Shown here: one piece after another, positions 53,831 to 61,827 of the stretch
Position numbering within the stretch: position 1 is the first letter of the stretch
How the letters are laid out: each line of letters opens with the position of its first letter
From: an uncultured Tenacibaculum sp.
Lineage (GTDB): Bacteria; Bacteroidota; Bacteroidia; Flavobacteriales; Flavobacteriaceae
Assembly (NCBI GenBank): GCA_947497895.1
Contig: CANMIL010000010.1
Coordinates: 1 to 64,000, forward strand
DNA length: 64,000 nucleotides
Direction of reading: 5' to 3'
Made by a program: the position numbers and the translations under genes
Notes under the pieces: generated by a model
What the model was told of the DNA's origin: nothing
What the model saw: only the letters and a program-made list of their open reading frames with translations
Database searches by the model: none

Positions 53831-53909
53831 TGCCACAAAAACCTTAATCAACTCACTACCTTTAAAATAACATTAACAAAATTCAATAAATAACTTAAAC
53901 ACATTTCAA

Positions 53910-55013
53910 ATGAAAATTAAACTTACTTTATGTAACCTAGCACTCCTTTTGCTAATTTTTACATCATGCTCCAATGGTGGTTCAAAAGAAATGAGTGATA
54001 ACGGCTATCAAAACAAAAGCTTTTTCACTATGGAAAACGGAGAATTAATCCGACCTACAGGCTATCGTTCTTGGGTTTTCGTTGGAACTCCTGTTACTCC
54101 AAACGACTTGAATGGTGGTAAGGCTCCTTTCCCAGAAATGCATAATGTATACATTGATCCTGCGAGTTACGATCATTACAAAAAAACAGGAAAGTTTAAA
54201 GAGGGAACCATCTTGGTAAAAGAACTTGTTAGCGTTGGTGCAACTTCAGCTGTTAGTGGAAACGGATATTTCGAAGGAGAATTTATCGGTTTGGAAGCTT
54301 CTGTAAAAAGTAAAGAACACTTTCCTAATGAACCAGGGAATTGGGCAATCTTTAGTTTCACACAACCTAAAACTGGAATTCTGAAAGCAACAGCTAAACA
54401 ATTTCCATACGATGCGTGTGCTGCTTGTCATGACACTAATGCCGACGATGATTTTGTGTTTACCCAGTACTATCCTGTTTTACGTGCAGCAAAAGGTGCA
54501 GGAGATATTAACCCTGAAGATGGAGCCAAGCGAGTAGCTGAGACAAAAGAAGATTCTAAAGAACTTGGAATTTGGGACGCAACAGCTCCGACTCCAACAG
54601 ACAAGAAGTTTGATATTCCATTAGAGGAAGACAAACTATTTGCTTTCTTAAATAAGGAAGGTTATAAAAAACTAAAATACCAAGAGAAGGAAACTCATAA
54701 ATCAGCGGGACCTCATGAAACAGTTCGAAGCTACATAAGTACTGAATTGGCCGAATCAGTGAAAGCTGGTAATAAAGAGCATCCTGTAGGTTCTTATGCT
54801 ATTAAAGAGCAATTTAAAGATGGTAAGCAATTAGGATGGTCAGTAATGTTAAAAACTCAAGAAAAAACAGATGGTGGAAATGGTTGGTTTTGGTATGAAG
54901 TTTTAGACCGTAAAGACATTACGAAAAAAGCTGCCTATGGAAATGGAGTAAAAGGATGCGTATCGTGTCACTCTATTGGAAACGACATGGTTCGTGCAAC
55001 ATTTTTAAACTAG
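53910..55013 (+). CDS. Lipoprotein with two cytochrome P460 domains
   Basis: 367 residues. A lipoprotein signal peptide ends in IFTSC (Cys20). Two P460 units follow: the first about 40-180, with YRSWVFVGTPV and haem motif CAACH (Cys170-His174); the second about 225-367, with GWFWYEVLDRK and CVSCH (Cys350-His354). The first domain ends in FVFTQYYPVLRAAK as typical. Single-domain P460 proteins are about 150-200 residues, so this is a tandem fusion. P460 haems oxidise hydroxylamine or handle nitric oxide in ammonia oxidisers; in this setting the reaction is unknown. Confidence 0.87.
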   Translation: MKIKLTLCNLALLLLIFTSCSNGGSKEMSDNGYQNKSFFTMENGELIRPTGYRSWVFVGTPVTPNDLNGGKAPFPEMHNVYIDPASYDHYKKTGKFKEGTILVKELVSVGATSAVSGNGYFEGEFIGLEASVKSKEHFPNEPGNWAIFSFTQPKTGILKATAKQFPYDACAACHDTNADDDFVFTQYYPVLRAAKGAGDINPEDGAKRVAETKEDSKELGIWDATAPTPTDKKFDIPLEEDKLFAFLNKEGYKKLKYQEKETHKSAGPHETVRSYISTELAESVKAGNKEHPVGSYAIKEQFKDGKQLGWSVMLKTQEKTDGGNGWFWYEVLDRKDITKKAAYGNGVKGCVSCHSIGNDMVRATFLN

Positions 55014-55073
55014 AAACTAGAGTCTTATTAGTTTATATAGATTGATTGAGTACTTCTTTCGAAGTACATCTTT

Positions 55074-55117
55074 AGACTCATTTAACTTACTGCTTTGGTT
55101 AAATGAGTCTCTTTTAA
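55074..55117 (+). terminator. Terminator of the P460 gene
   Basis: Perfect 13-bp stem AGACTCATTTAAC/GTTAAATGAGTCT with an 11-nt loop, then CTTTTAATT. A smaller hairpin (GTACTTC/GAAGTAC, 55050-55067) precedes it. Confidence 0.75.
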
Positions 55118-55145
55118 TTCCGTTTTACAAACTCAAATCACACTC

Positions 55146-55445
55146 ATGAAACACCTTAAGAAAAAGTGGAACATTACTTCCAATATTCAACTTATAACTA
55201 TTCTACTAGTTTTTACAGTTAATGGTTCACTTTCTGTATTCTTAGCCAAACCACTATTACACTCTTTGAATATTACCCAAACTGACTTATCACCATTGCT
55301 TTTTTGGCCACTGAGAATTCTTATCATGTTTATCATTTATCAAGTTCTTCTGATTACCATTGGCTGGTTGGTGGGACAACATGAGTTTTTCTGGAATATG
55401 GAAAAGAAAATGTTAGCCAGATTCGGCATAATTAAAAACAAATAA
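55146..55445 (+). CDS. Small membrane protein, DUF6787-like
   Basis: 99 residues with two to three transmembrane helices. KHLKKKWNITSNIQLITILL, NGSLSVFLAKPLLHSL, PLRILIMFIIYQVLLITIGW and the C-terminal FFWNMEKKMLARFG match a small protein family found throughout flavobacteria (DUF6787 as I recall). Function unknown. It is followed 3 bp later by a barrel-like protein gene. Confidence 0.72.
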   Translation: MKHLKKKWNITSNIQLITILLVFTVNGSLSVFLAKPLLHSLNITQTDLSPLLFWPLRILIMFIIYQVLLITIGWLVGQHEFFWNMEKKMLARFGIIKNK

Positions 55446-55448
55446 TAT

Positions 55449-55934
55449 ATGAAAACAACAATACTTACATTATTTTTTCTATCTGCGATAACCTTCTGTA
55501 GTGCTCAAGAGCATCCTGAACACAGCGAAACTTCACATAACAAAGAAAAAGATCCTGGATTTGAGATTGTACTATCTGGAATTGGAATTTACAGTCCTGA
55601 ACACAAACATTGGAACAGTGCCATAGAAACCCACTTAACCTATTGGACCACTCATAAATGGGCTTTTGGTGTTGGGTATTCTATCATTTTTGAAGATGAA
55701 CTTGAGCATGAAATCGCCGCGCTTGTAAGTCATAAGCCGTATAAATTTCTAACACTGAACTTTGGACCAAGTTTTTCATTACCTAATGAACACAAGGACA
55801 CAAAAGTCTCGGCATATCTAGAAAGTGAATTTGCCTTTCATGTAGGTGAAATACATTTTGGCCCTACGATAGGAGTACTTGCAGGAGAAGACTTCCGAAT
55901 ATTTGGAGGGCTACATATTAGTTACGAATTCTAA
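55449..55934 (+). CDS. Small outer-membrane beta-barrel-like protein
   Basis: 161 residues. A signal peptide (residues 1-19, ending CSAQ) is followed by a His/Glu-rich stretch (EHPEHSETSHNKEKD) and then alternating strands: EIVLSGIGIYS, WAFGVGYSIIFED, FLTLNFGPSFSLP, IHFGPTIGVLAGE, and a final aromatic strand ending SYEF. The His-rich N-terminal segment could bind metal. No named family is recognised. Confidence 0.72.
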   Translation: MKTTILTLFFLSAITFCSAQEHPEHSETSHNKEKDPGFEIVLSGIGIYSPEHKHWNSAIETHLTYWTTHKWAFGVGYSIIFEDELEHEIAALVSHKPYKFLTLNFGPSFSLPNEHKDTKVSAYLESEFAFHVGEIHFGPTIGVLAGEDFRIFGGLHISYEF

Positions 55935-55948
55935 TCTAAAACTCAATA

Positions 55949-56392
55949 ATGGACAAAGTAAAATTGAAGGAAGCTTTAATTGCTTTAGAAAAACATCATA
56001 TCGATGAAGCTGAAATGAAATATGACGATTTCTTACTTGGAAATCTACTCGATAAAACAGAGGTTATTGATGATGACGATCAATCACATCATCGACAAAG
56101 TATAGAAATATCCGATCATTTAGAAGAACAAGCACATGTACATTTAGAACATCTTGAAACCATCCATAAAATTTCCTTTACACCAAAAAAGGTAATAGAA
56201 CCCGGTGCAGTTATAAGCGTAAATGGGAGATGTATGATTGTTGCGGTTTCAAAACCCATGTTTACTATTGATGATAGAAATTTCATAGGAATATCAACTA
56301 ACGCTCCTATCTACAAAGAACTAGCGGGTAAAAAAACTGGAGACTCTTTTGTCTTTAATGGAAATACATTTAAAATAGAATCAGTATATTAA
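55949..56392 (+). CDS. GreA/GreB C-terminal-domain-like protein
   Basis: 147 residues. The N-terminal half is acidic, His-rich and helical. Residues about 75-147 (KVIEPGAVISVNGRCMIVAVSK, FIGISTNAPIYKELAGKKTGDSFVFN) resemble the FKBP-like C-terminal domain of transcription cleavage factors, with the 'S..APIY..L.GK..GD.F' motif. It lacks the long GreA coiled coil, so cleavage activity is not expected; binding to RNA polymerase is possible. Confidence 0.7.
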   Translation: MDKVKLKEALIALEKHHIDEAEMKYDDFLLGNLLDKTEVIDDDDQSHHRQSIEISDHLEEQAHVHLEHLETIHKISFTPKKVIEPGAVISVNGRCMIVAVSKPMFTIDDRNFIGISTNAPIYKELAGKKTGDSFVFNGNTFKIESVY

Positions 56393-56447
56393 ACTTTGTA
56401 TTTTGCTTAGTACTTTCCTAAAACGATTCATCTTAAAAAAGAACTCT

Positions 56448-56720
56448 TTGAACTCAGTAGTTTTAAAAATAATTAAAGATTTACCTGAAGGATATTCAGA
56501 AGGTATGTACATGAAGAAAAAATATGGTATTACAAAAGCTTCTTTTAATAAGGGTAAGTCCTTTAAAGTATATGCCAAAGAATTGGGAGGAACAGATTTT
56601 ATTAGTTTGAATTATTATTTAACTTCAACAGAAGAAAAACTAAAACCTTGCGAAATGCCTGATGAAAAGGTACTTCATTTCTTACACAATGTAGAACCAA
56701 TTATACAAAAGCAAACTTAA
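56448..56720 (+). CDS. Small conserved protein next to msrA
   Basis: Probably 90 residues from TTG 56448; no ATG precedes the conserved region, and a TTG at 56403 is an alternative. The segment LPEGYSEGMYMKKKYGITKASFNKG, SFKVYAKELGGTDFISLNYYLT and KPCEMPDEKVLHFL is well formed and looks like a small family I associate with Msr genes in flavobacteria. That association is from memory and weak. One Cys (KPCEM) is present. Function unknown. Confidence 0.65.
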   Translation: MNSVVLKIIKDLPEGYSEGMYMKKKYGITKASFNKGKSFKVYAKELGGTDFISLNYYLTSTEEKLKPCEMPDEKVLHFLHNVEPIIQKQT

Positions 56721-56844
56721 TCAAAGCATAAAAAACTTATTATCAAGCTTTTCTTTGAAACACACTTTACAAACAGTAAATTTAATGAGTAAAATAAACA
56801 AGTATATATGATTAATGTATATGGTGAAAACAGCTTCTTGATCG

Positions 56845-56852
56845 TAACTTTG
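56845..56852 (+). promoter_or_regulatory. -7 box TAACTTTG of the msrA operon
   Basis: Exact TAnnTTTG about 92 bp before the msrA ATG. The leader contains a 7-bp hairpin AATTCCC/GGGAATT (56861-56888). No -33 TTG at the standard distance, which suggests an activator. This would start the gene string up to at least 61477. Confidence 0.5.
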
Positions 56853-56943
56853 ACACAGTCAATTCCCCTATTTAATGCAAAGGGAATTGTAAGTTAAATT
56901 TCACTTAGTGAACAAACATTAATCTTATACATCAAATATTACA

Positions 56944-57444
56944 ATGAGCAATTACAAAAAAGCATACATAGCAGGAGGTTGTTTCTGGGGAATGGAAGAC
57001 CTTTTTAGAAAAAGACCAGGAATTGTAGATACTGAAGTTGGATATTTAGGTGGAGAAAATGACTTCCCTACTTATAGAAATCACCCAGGACATGCAGAAG
57101 GTATTGAACTTACTTACAATCCTGATGAAACTAATTTTAAAGAGATTTTGGATTATTTCTATAGAATGCACGATCCAACAACTGTTGACAGACAAGGAAA
57201 TGACCGTGGATCAAGCTATCGATCGGCTATTTTTTATCAGAATGATGTAGAGAAGCAAATCGCTGAGGATTTTATCAAAATCGTTGACGATTCAAACAGA
57301 TGGCCAAGCAAAGTGGTTACAACTATAGAACCTTTTACAAAGTTTTGGGTTGCTGAAGATTATCACCAAGACTATTTAGTAAAGAACCCAAATGGATATA
57401 CCTGTCATTTTGAAAGATTTGACAACTCATTTATACCAGCATAA
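56944..57444 (+). CDS. msrA: Peptide-methionine (S)-S-oxide reductase MsrA
   Basis: 166 residues. Catalytic Cys13 is in IAGGCFWGMEDLF. Other core motifs are GYLGGENDFPTY, GHAEGIELTYNP, YFYRMHDPTTVDRQGNDRGSSYRSAIFY and AEDYHQDYL. It reduces methionine-S-sulfoxide in proteins. It begins a tight run of genes: 2 bp to the AhpD-like gene and small gaps or overlaps up to 61477. A second, diverged MsrA is encoded at 59733. Confidence 0.95.
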   Translation: MSNYKKAYIAGGCFWGMEDLFRKRPGIVDTEVGYLGGENDFPTYRNHPGHAEGIELTYNPDETNFKEILDYFYRMHDPTTVDRQGNDRGSSYRSAIFYQNDVEKQIAEDFIKIVDDSNRWPSKVVTTIEPFTKFWVAEDYHQDYLVKNPNGYTCHFERFDNSFIPA

Positions 57445-57446
57445 TT

Positions 57447-57908
57447 ATGAACGAAACCAAATTCAAAAACATTCGCTTTAACCCTGATGCGACACCTTTT
57501 CATGACCTAGCCAAACAAATGGCTCGAGCTTTCGGCTACACTGCCGATTTGGAAGTGGACAAACAACTAGCTCAATTATTACGATTGCGTGTTGCTCAGA
57601 AAAACGAATGTGCTTACTGTGTTATTTTACATGCGAAAACTTCAAGAGAGGTTGGAATTAACGAAGCAAAAACCGACAACATTTCTTCTTGGTGGAATAG
57701 TGAATTATTTACCGACAAAGAAAAAGTAGCCTTGGCATATTGTGATGTTTTAACGGAAGGAACTCATAAAAACTTTCAACAATATCACGATGATATGACT
57801 GAGTTTTTTTCGGAAAAAGAAATCGCTGAAATCGCAGCAATTGTAATTAACATGAATGTTTGGACTCGTTTAAAACTTGCCCAAGGTCAAATACCTTATA
57901 TTGAATAA
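57447..57908 (+). CDS. AhpD/carboxymuconolactone decarboxylase-family peroxidase-like protein
   Basis: 153 residues. The redox motif is Cys55-x-x-Cys58 with His62 in KNECAYCVILHAK, the AhpD pattern. It is a small all-helical protein likely to act as alkylhydroperoxidase or thiol relay. Starts 2 bp behind msrA; the next gene starts 1 bp behind its stop. Confidence 0.88.
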   Translation: MNETKFKNIRFNPDATPFHDLAKQMARAFGYTADLEVDKQLAQLLRLRVAQKNECAYCVILHAKTSREVGINEAKTDNISSWWNSELFTDKEKVALAYCDVLTEGTHKNFQQYHDDMTEFFSEKEIAEIAAIVINMNVWTRLKLAQGQIPYIE

Positions 57909-57909
57909 T

Positions 57910-58869
57910 ATGACAAAAATTTCCAATATAGGTCTTGGAACCGCTGCTATTGGGAGACCATTATACATTAATATTAAAAACACCACAAAAGAAAGTGGTG
58001 TTTTTAATCTTGATGATTTTAAGCTGAAAGGGAAACAAGTTTTAGAGTCTGCCTACGAAAAAGGCATTCGCTATTTTGATACAGCTCCTGGTTATGGGAT
58101 GTCTGAGCAATTATTAATTGAATGGCTTGAAGAAAAAAATGATACTACTATTAAAGTGGGAACAAAGTGGGGTTATACCTACGTTGCCAATTTTGATCCA
58201 AATGCAGAAATTCATGAGGTAAAGGAACATAGCTTAAGTAAGTTAAATGAGCAGTGGGAAGTATCAAAACAATTACTACCACATTTGAGCTTCTACCAAA
58301 TTCATTCGGCTACCTTAGATACTGGTGTTCTGGAAAATGACGATGTTTTAAAACGACTTCATGACATAAAAAAAGAACACAATATTAAAGTTGGAATTAC
58401 GGCTTCAGGAGCTAATCAATTGGAAATACTTAAAAAAGCCAGTGCTATATCAATAGAGAATGAAACGTTGTTTTCAGTGTATCAATGTACATTTAATATG
58501 TTTGAACAAAGCATACGTGAAATTGATCATGTATTTAAAAACGGAAATCAGCTAATTATAAAAGAAGCTTTAGCTAATGGTAGAGTTTTTAGTAATAACA
58601 ACTACCCTGAATACAATTCGTTTTATTCCTATTTGGAAAAACTCGAAAACCAATTTCAAATAGGGCGAGACGCTATTATTTTAAGCTATTGTACTTCTAT
58701 TTACCCTGAAGCTATTGTGCTAAGTGGAGCCAATAATGAAACACATTTAGCAAGTAATTTAAATGCAACAACAGTAAAACTTACGGATACTCAAATCAAT
58801 GAACTTTCCAAGTTTAAAGTAGCCGCTGAATTTTACTGGAATGAACGCAAAAAACTCACTTGGAATTAA
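57910..58869 (+). CDS. Aldo/keto reductase
   Basis: 319 residues from ATG 57910 (the frame extends 11 codons upstream into the AhpD-like gene). A TIM-barrel oxidoreductase using NADPH: IRYFDTAPGYGMSEQLL contains the catalytic Asp and Tyr, VGTKWG the Lys and YQIHSA the His. It probably reduces reactive carbonyls formed under oxidative stress; the substrate is inferred from context. Its stop shares one base with the start of the next gene (TAATG). Confidence 0.9.
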   Translation: MTKISNIGLGTAAIGRPLYINIKNTTKESGVFNLDDFKLKGKQVLESAYEKGIRYFDTAPGYGMSEQLLIEWLEEKNDTTIKVGTKWGYTYVANFDPNAEIHEVKEHSLSKLNEQWEVSKQLLPHLSFYQIHSATLDTGVLENDDVLKRLHDIKKEHNIKVGITASGANQLEILKKASAISIENETLFSVYQCTFNMFEQSIREIDHVFKNGNQLIIKEALANGRVFSNNNYPEYNSFYSYLEKLENQFQIGRDAIILSYCTSIYPEAIVLSGANNETHLASNLNATTVKLTDTQINELSKFKVAAEFYWNERKKLTWN

Positions 58870-59336
58870 TGAATACGAATGATTTACAAATTGGTAAACT
58901 ACTTCCTGACTGGGAATTAGCATCTATTTTTCAAGAGAATGTTCCTTCTTTGGAAGAACTCAAGGGAAAACCTGTTTTAATTCTCTTTTTTAATCTAGGA
59001 TGTCCTGGCTGTAAAGGAAGAGCCTTGCCGTATGCCAACAGGGTTGTTGTTGAAAATGGAGAGCATGTTCATGTTATCGGAATTCACTCGCGTTTTGAAG
59101 GTCCGCAATATGAATTAAAAGATTTTGAAAATGCCAAGGAAGAATTTTATATCCGGTTCCCATTCTATAAAGATCTAAACGATACAAATACCTTCAGAAA
59201 ATATCAAGCGGGAGGTACTCCACACTGGTTATTGACCGATAAAGAAGGTAATCTGGTATATTCAATTTTTGGATCAGATCCTAATAATGCTCTTTACAGA
59301 TTAGACTTGAAAATTAATGAACTTTTAAACTCATAG
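58869..59336 (+). CDS. Thioredoxin-fold redoxin with CPGC motif (second copy)
   Basis: 155 residues from ATG 58869. LILFFNLGCPGCKGRALPYANR holds the redox pair and GGTPHWLLTDKEGNLV is the cis-proline loop. It resembles the redoxin at 48139 in motif and length but not closely in sequence. Cytosolic. Translation is coupled to the aldo/keto reductase; 3 bp separate it from the next gene. Confidence 0.86.
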   Translation: MNTNDLQIGKLLPDWELASIFQENVPSLEELKGKPVLILFFNLGCPGCKGRALPYANRVVVENGEHVHVIGIHSRFEGPQYELKDFENAKEEFYIRFPFYKDLNDTNTFRKYQAGGTPHWLLTDKEGNLVYSIFGSDPNNALYRLDLKINELLNS

Positions 59337-59339
59337 ATA

Positions 59340-59732
59340 ATGCACGATTGGTATTTGCCCATAACGATTTTACCCGCTTTAGGAATGTTGATTTTATCAA
59401 CTACCAGTCAGATTACAAGTTTAAGTACTGAATTGAATCAATTATTAAGTAATAAATGCACCGATTTTCAACATGTAATTTCGAGTAAAAAAATAAAGCA
59501 ACTGGGCTTATTAACAAGAGCAAGTGCCCTACTCTATTTGGCTTCGGGAGTATATGTTTTATCTGGAATTTTAGGAGCCATATTTGAAAACAAGTCGTTT
59601 TATGACATTCCTAGTTTGTTGTTATACACTGGAACCATTTTTATGTTCATTGCTTTTGTTATTCTAATTATTTACGCCTTCCGCGCTGTAGGAATTAGAA
59701 AGTTCCAATTTGAAAACAATCATAATTTATAA
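59340..59732 (+). CDS. DUF2721-family membrane protein
   Basis: 130 residues with three transmembrane helices: MHDWYLPITILPALGMLILST, LTRASALLYLASGVYVLSGIL and LLLYTGTIFMFIAFVILIIY. ITSLSTELNQLL between helices 1 and 2 is typical of DUF2721. Function unknown; it lies in the middle of the Msr operon. The next gene follows without a gap. Confidence 0.8.
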   Translation: MHDWYLPITILPALGMLILSTTSQITSLSTELNQLLSNKCTDFQHVISSKKIKQLGLLTRASALLYLASGVYVLSGILGAIFENKSFYDIPSLLLYTGTIFMFIAFVILIIYAFRAVGIRKFQFENNHNL

Positions 59733-60260
59733 GTGAATAATGAAATTAAAATAGGATTTGGTGGCGGTTGCCATTGGTGTACGGAAGCTGTTTTTCAACA
59801 TTTAAAAGGAGTTATTCGTGTTGAACAAGGTTGGATTGCTTCTTCAGATGAAGATGAGAGTTTTTCAGAAGCGGTTATTGTTTATTTCAATGAACAAATA
59901 ATCGATTTAAAAACACTGGTTGAAATTCATTTACATACCCACAAAAGTATCAGCAATCATTCTTTTAGAAAAAAATATAGATCTGCCATTTATACATTTT
60001 CTAAGGAGCAAACACAAATTTGCAAAGAATATATTGATTCGTTCCAACCCGATTTTGACCACCAAATTATTACGAAAGTTCTTCCTTTTGTAGAATTTAA
60101 AGTTTCTCGGGAAGAAATTAGAAATTATTATAAAAAAAATCCGACCAAACCATTTTGTGAAACCTTTATTAATCCAAAACTAAAAGTCTTACTGACCCGA
60201 TTTTCGAAAGAGGTAAAAGTTGAGGAATTAAATCATTTAAAAAACGAAAGCACATTATGA
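59733..60260 (+). CDS. Second, diverged MsrA-like protein
   Basis: 175 residues starting at GTG directly behind the preceding stop. The active site reads GFGGGCHWCTEAVF (Cys13, and an extra Cys16), and EQGWIAS, EAVIVYF and FRKKYRSAIYTF follow the MsrA core order. The usual 'GHAE.V' loop is altered to SFSEAV, and the C-terminus has one more Cys (TKPFCETF). It probably is an MsrA with altered substrate or resolving mechanism. Its TGA overlaps the next ATG. Confidence 0.83.
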   Translation: MNNEIKIGFGGGCHWCTEAVFQHLKGVIRVEQGWIASSDEDESFSEAVIVYFNEQIIDLKTLVEIHLHTHKSISNHSFRKKYRSAIYTFSKEQTQICKEYIDSFQPDFDHQIITKVLPFVEFKVSREEIRNYYKKNPTKPFCETFINPKLKVLLTRFSKEVKVEELNHLKNESTL

Positions 60261-61477
60261 AAACCATCCGACTTGACATTGAAAACAACAAGCACTATAA
60301 ACTAAGAGCGTATATAGAACTTCCTGCCGATCAAAAGCCGCATTATTATGCCATTTTTGCGCATTGTTTTTCTTGCTCAAGTAGCTTAAATGCTGTTAAA
60401 AATATTAGTAGAGCTTTAACCAATCATGGATTTGGCGTGGTTCGTTTCGACTTTACAGGACTAGGAAGAAGTGAAGGAGAATTTGCTGAAAGTCATTTCT
60501 CTGCAAATGTTGACGATTTAATTGCTGTGAATAATTATATTTCTGAAAACTTTCAAGCGCCAAGTTTAATCATTGGACATTCACTTGGAGGTGCCGCTGC
60601 AGTAGTAGCTGCTTCGAAACTTTCAAATATAAAAGCAGTAGCTACCGTTGGTGCACCTGCTACAGTCAGCCATGTTACTCATTTATTTTCACATGCAATT
60701 GATGAGGTACAAAGTAAGGGAGAAGTTGAGGTAAATATTGGTGGACGACCATTTAAAATCAATCAGGAATTTGTTGAGGATTTTCATAAAACCGACTTAC
60801 CTGAAATCACAAAAAAGTTAAGAAAACCTATTTTAATCATGCATTCTCCAGTGGATTCTGTGGTCGAAATTAGCAATGCTCATGACTTGTATCACAATGC
60901 AAAACACCCTAAAAGCTTTATTAGTTTAGACAATGCTGATCATTTACTATCTCAAAATAAAGATAGTTTGTATGTTGGAAATATGATTGGTTCTTGGGCA
61001 CAACGTTTTTTTGAACCTAAGGAAAACACTATGCTCGATACAAATGGAGAGCAATTAATAGGACATTTAAACTTGTTGGAAGATAATTTTACAACATCAT
61101 TACAAACTAAGAATCATTCATTTTTAGCAGACGAGCCTACAAGTTTTGGCGGAGATGACTTCGGGCCATCTCCATACGATTATTTAAGCGCCAGTATTGC
61201 TGCCTGTACTACAATGACGCTCAAACTTTATGCGCAACGAAAAAAATGGGACTTACAAGAGGTATATGTGTACATCACCTACTCTAAAAAACATAGCGAT
61301 GAACTAAGCTTAGATGTTGAAAAACCAGGAAGAATAGATCATATTTCAAAAAAATTAAAATTTGTTGGAAATCTGGATGAAAGTCAACAACAAAGATTAA
61401 AGGAAATTGCATCAAAATGCCCTGTGCATAAAACCGTTGCCAGCGAAGTTTATTTTGACACTGAACTACTAAACTAG
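60257..61477 (+). CDS. Alpha/beta hydrolase - OsmC bifunctional protein
   Basis: 406 residues. Residues 1-255 form an alpha/beta hydrolase (FAHCFSCSSSLNAVKNISRAL, FDFTGLGRSEGEF, IIGHSLGGAAAV, and the His in NADHLLSQ). Residues 270-406 form an OsmC/Ohr domain with peroxidatic Cys in AACTTMTLKLYAQRK and the second Cys in ASKCPVHKT. Such fusions are frequent in proteobacteria and Bacteroidota; the hydrolase may release, and OsmC reduce, lipid or organic hydroperoxides. Overlaps the previous gene by 4 bp. Confidence 0.92.
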   Translation: MKTIRLDIENNKHYKLRAYIELPADQKPHYYAIFAHCFSCSSSLNAVKNISRALTNHGFGVVRFDFTGLGRSEGEFAESHFSANVDDLIAVNNYISENFQAPSLIIGHSLGGAAAVVAASKLSNIKAVATVGAPATVSHVTHLFSHAIDEVQSKGEVEVNIGGRPFKINQEFVEDFHKTDLPEITKKLRKPILIMHSPVDSVVEISNAHDLYHNAKHPKSFISLDNADHLLSQNKDSLYVGNMIGSWAQRFFEPKENTMLDTNGEQLIGHLNLLEDNFTTSLQTKNHSFLADEPTSFGGDDFGPSPYDYLSASIAACTTMTLKLYAQRKKWDLQEVYVYITYSKKHSDELSLDVEKPGRIDHISKKLKFVGNLDESQQQRLKEIASKCPVHKTVASEVYFDTELLN

Positions 61478-61526
61478 ACCTAACTACTATCGCTAGGATT
61501 ATTTTATTCATTTTAAAATTATAATT

Positions 61527-61808
61527 ATGAAAGCTATTTGGAACAACAAAATCATTGCTGAAAGCGATAATACTATTGTGGTAGAAGGAAATCATTACTT
61601 TCCACCTGAAAGTATCAATAAAGAATATTTTCAAAGTACAGAAACCCACAGCACTTGCCCTTGGAAAGGACAAGCCTCATATTACACTATTACGGTTGAC
61701 GGCAAAGAGAATAAAGATGCTGCTTGGTATTATGTACATCCTTCAGAAAGAGCTTCTCAAATAAAAGACCACATTGCTTTTTGGAGAGGAGTAAAAATTG
61801 AAGAATAA
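61527..61808 (+). CDS. DUF427-family protein
   Basis: 93 residues: KAIWNNKIIAESDNTIVVEGNHYFP, STCPWKGQASYYTI and AAWYYVHPSERASQIKDHIAFW are the family signature. A small beta protein of unknown function, often found near redox genes. It lies 49 bp behind the OsmC fusion and 19 bp before egtB. Confidence 0.88.
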   Translation: MKAIWNNKIIAESDNTIVVEGNHYFPPESINKEYFQSTETHSTCPWKGQASYYTITVDGKENKDAAWYYVHPSERASQIKDHIAFWRGVKIEE

Positions 61809-61827
61809 TACATAACCCAAATTTAAA

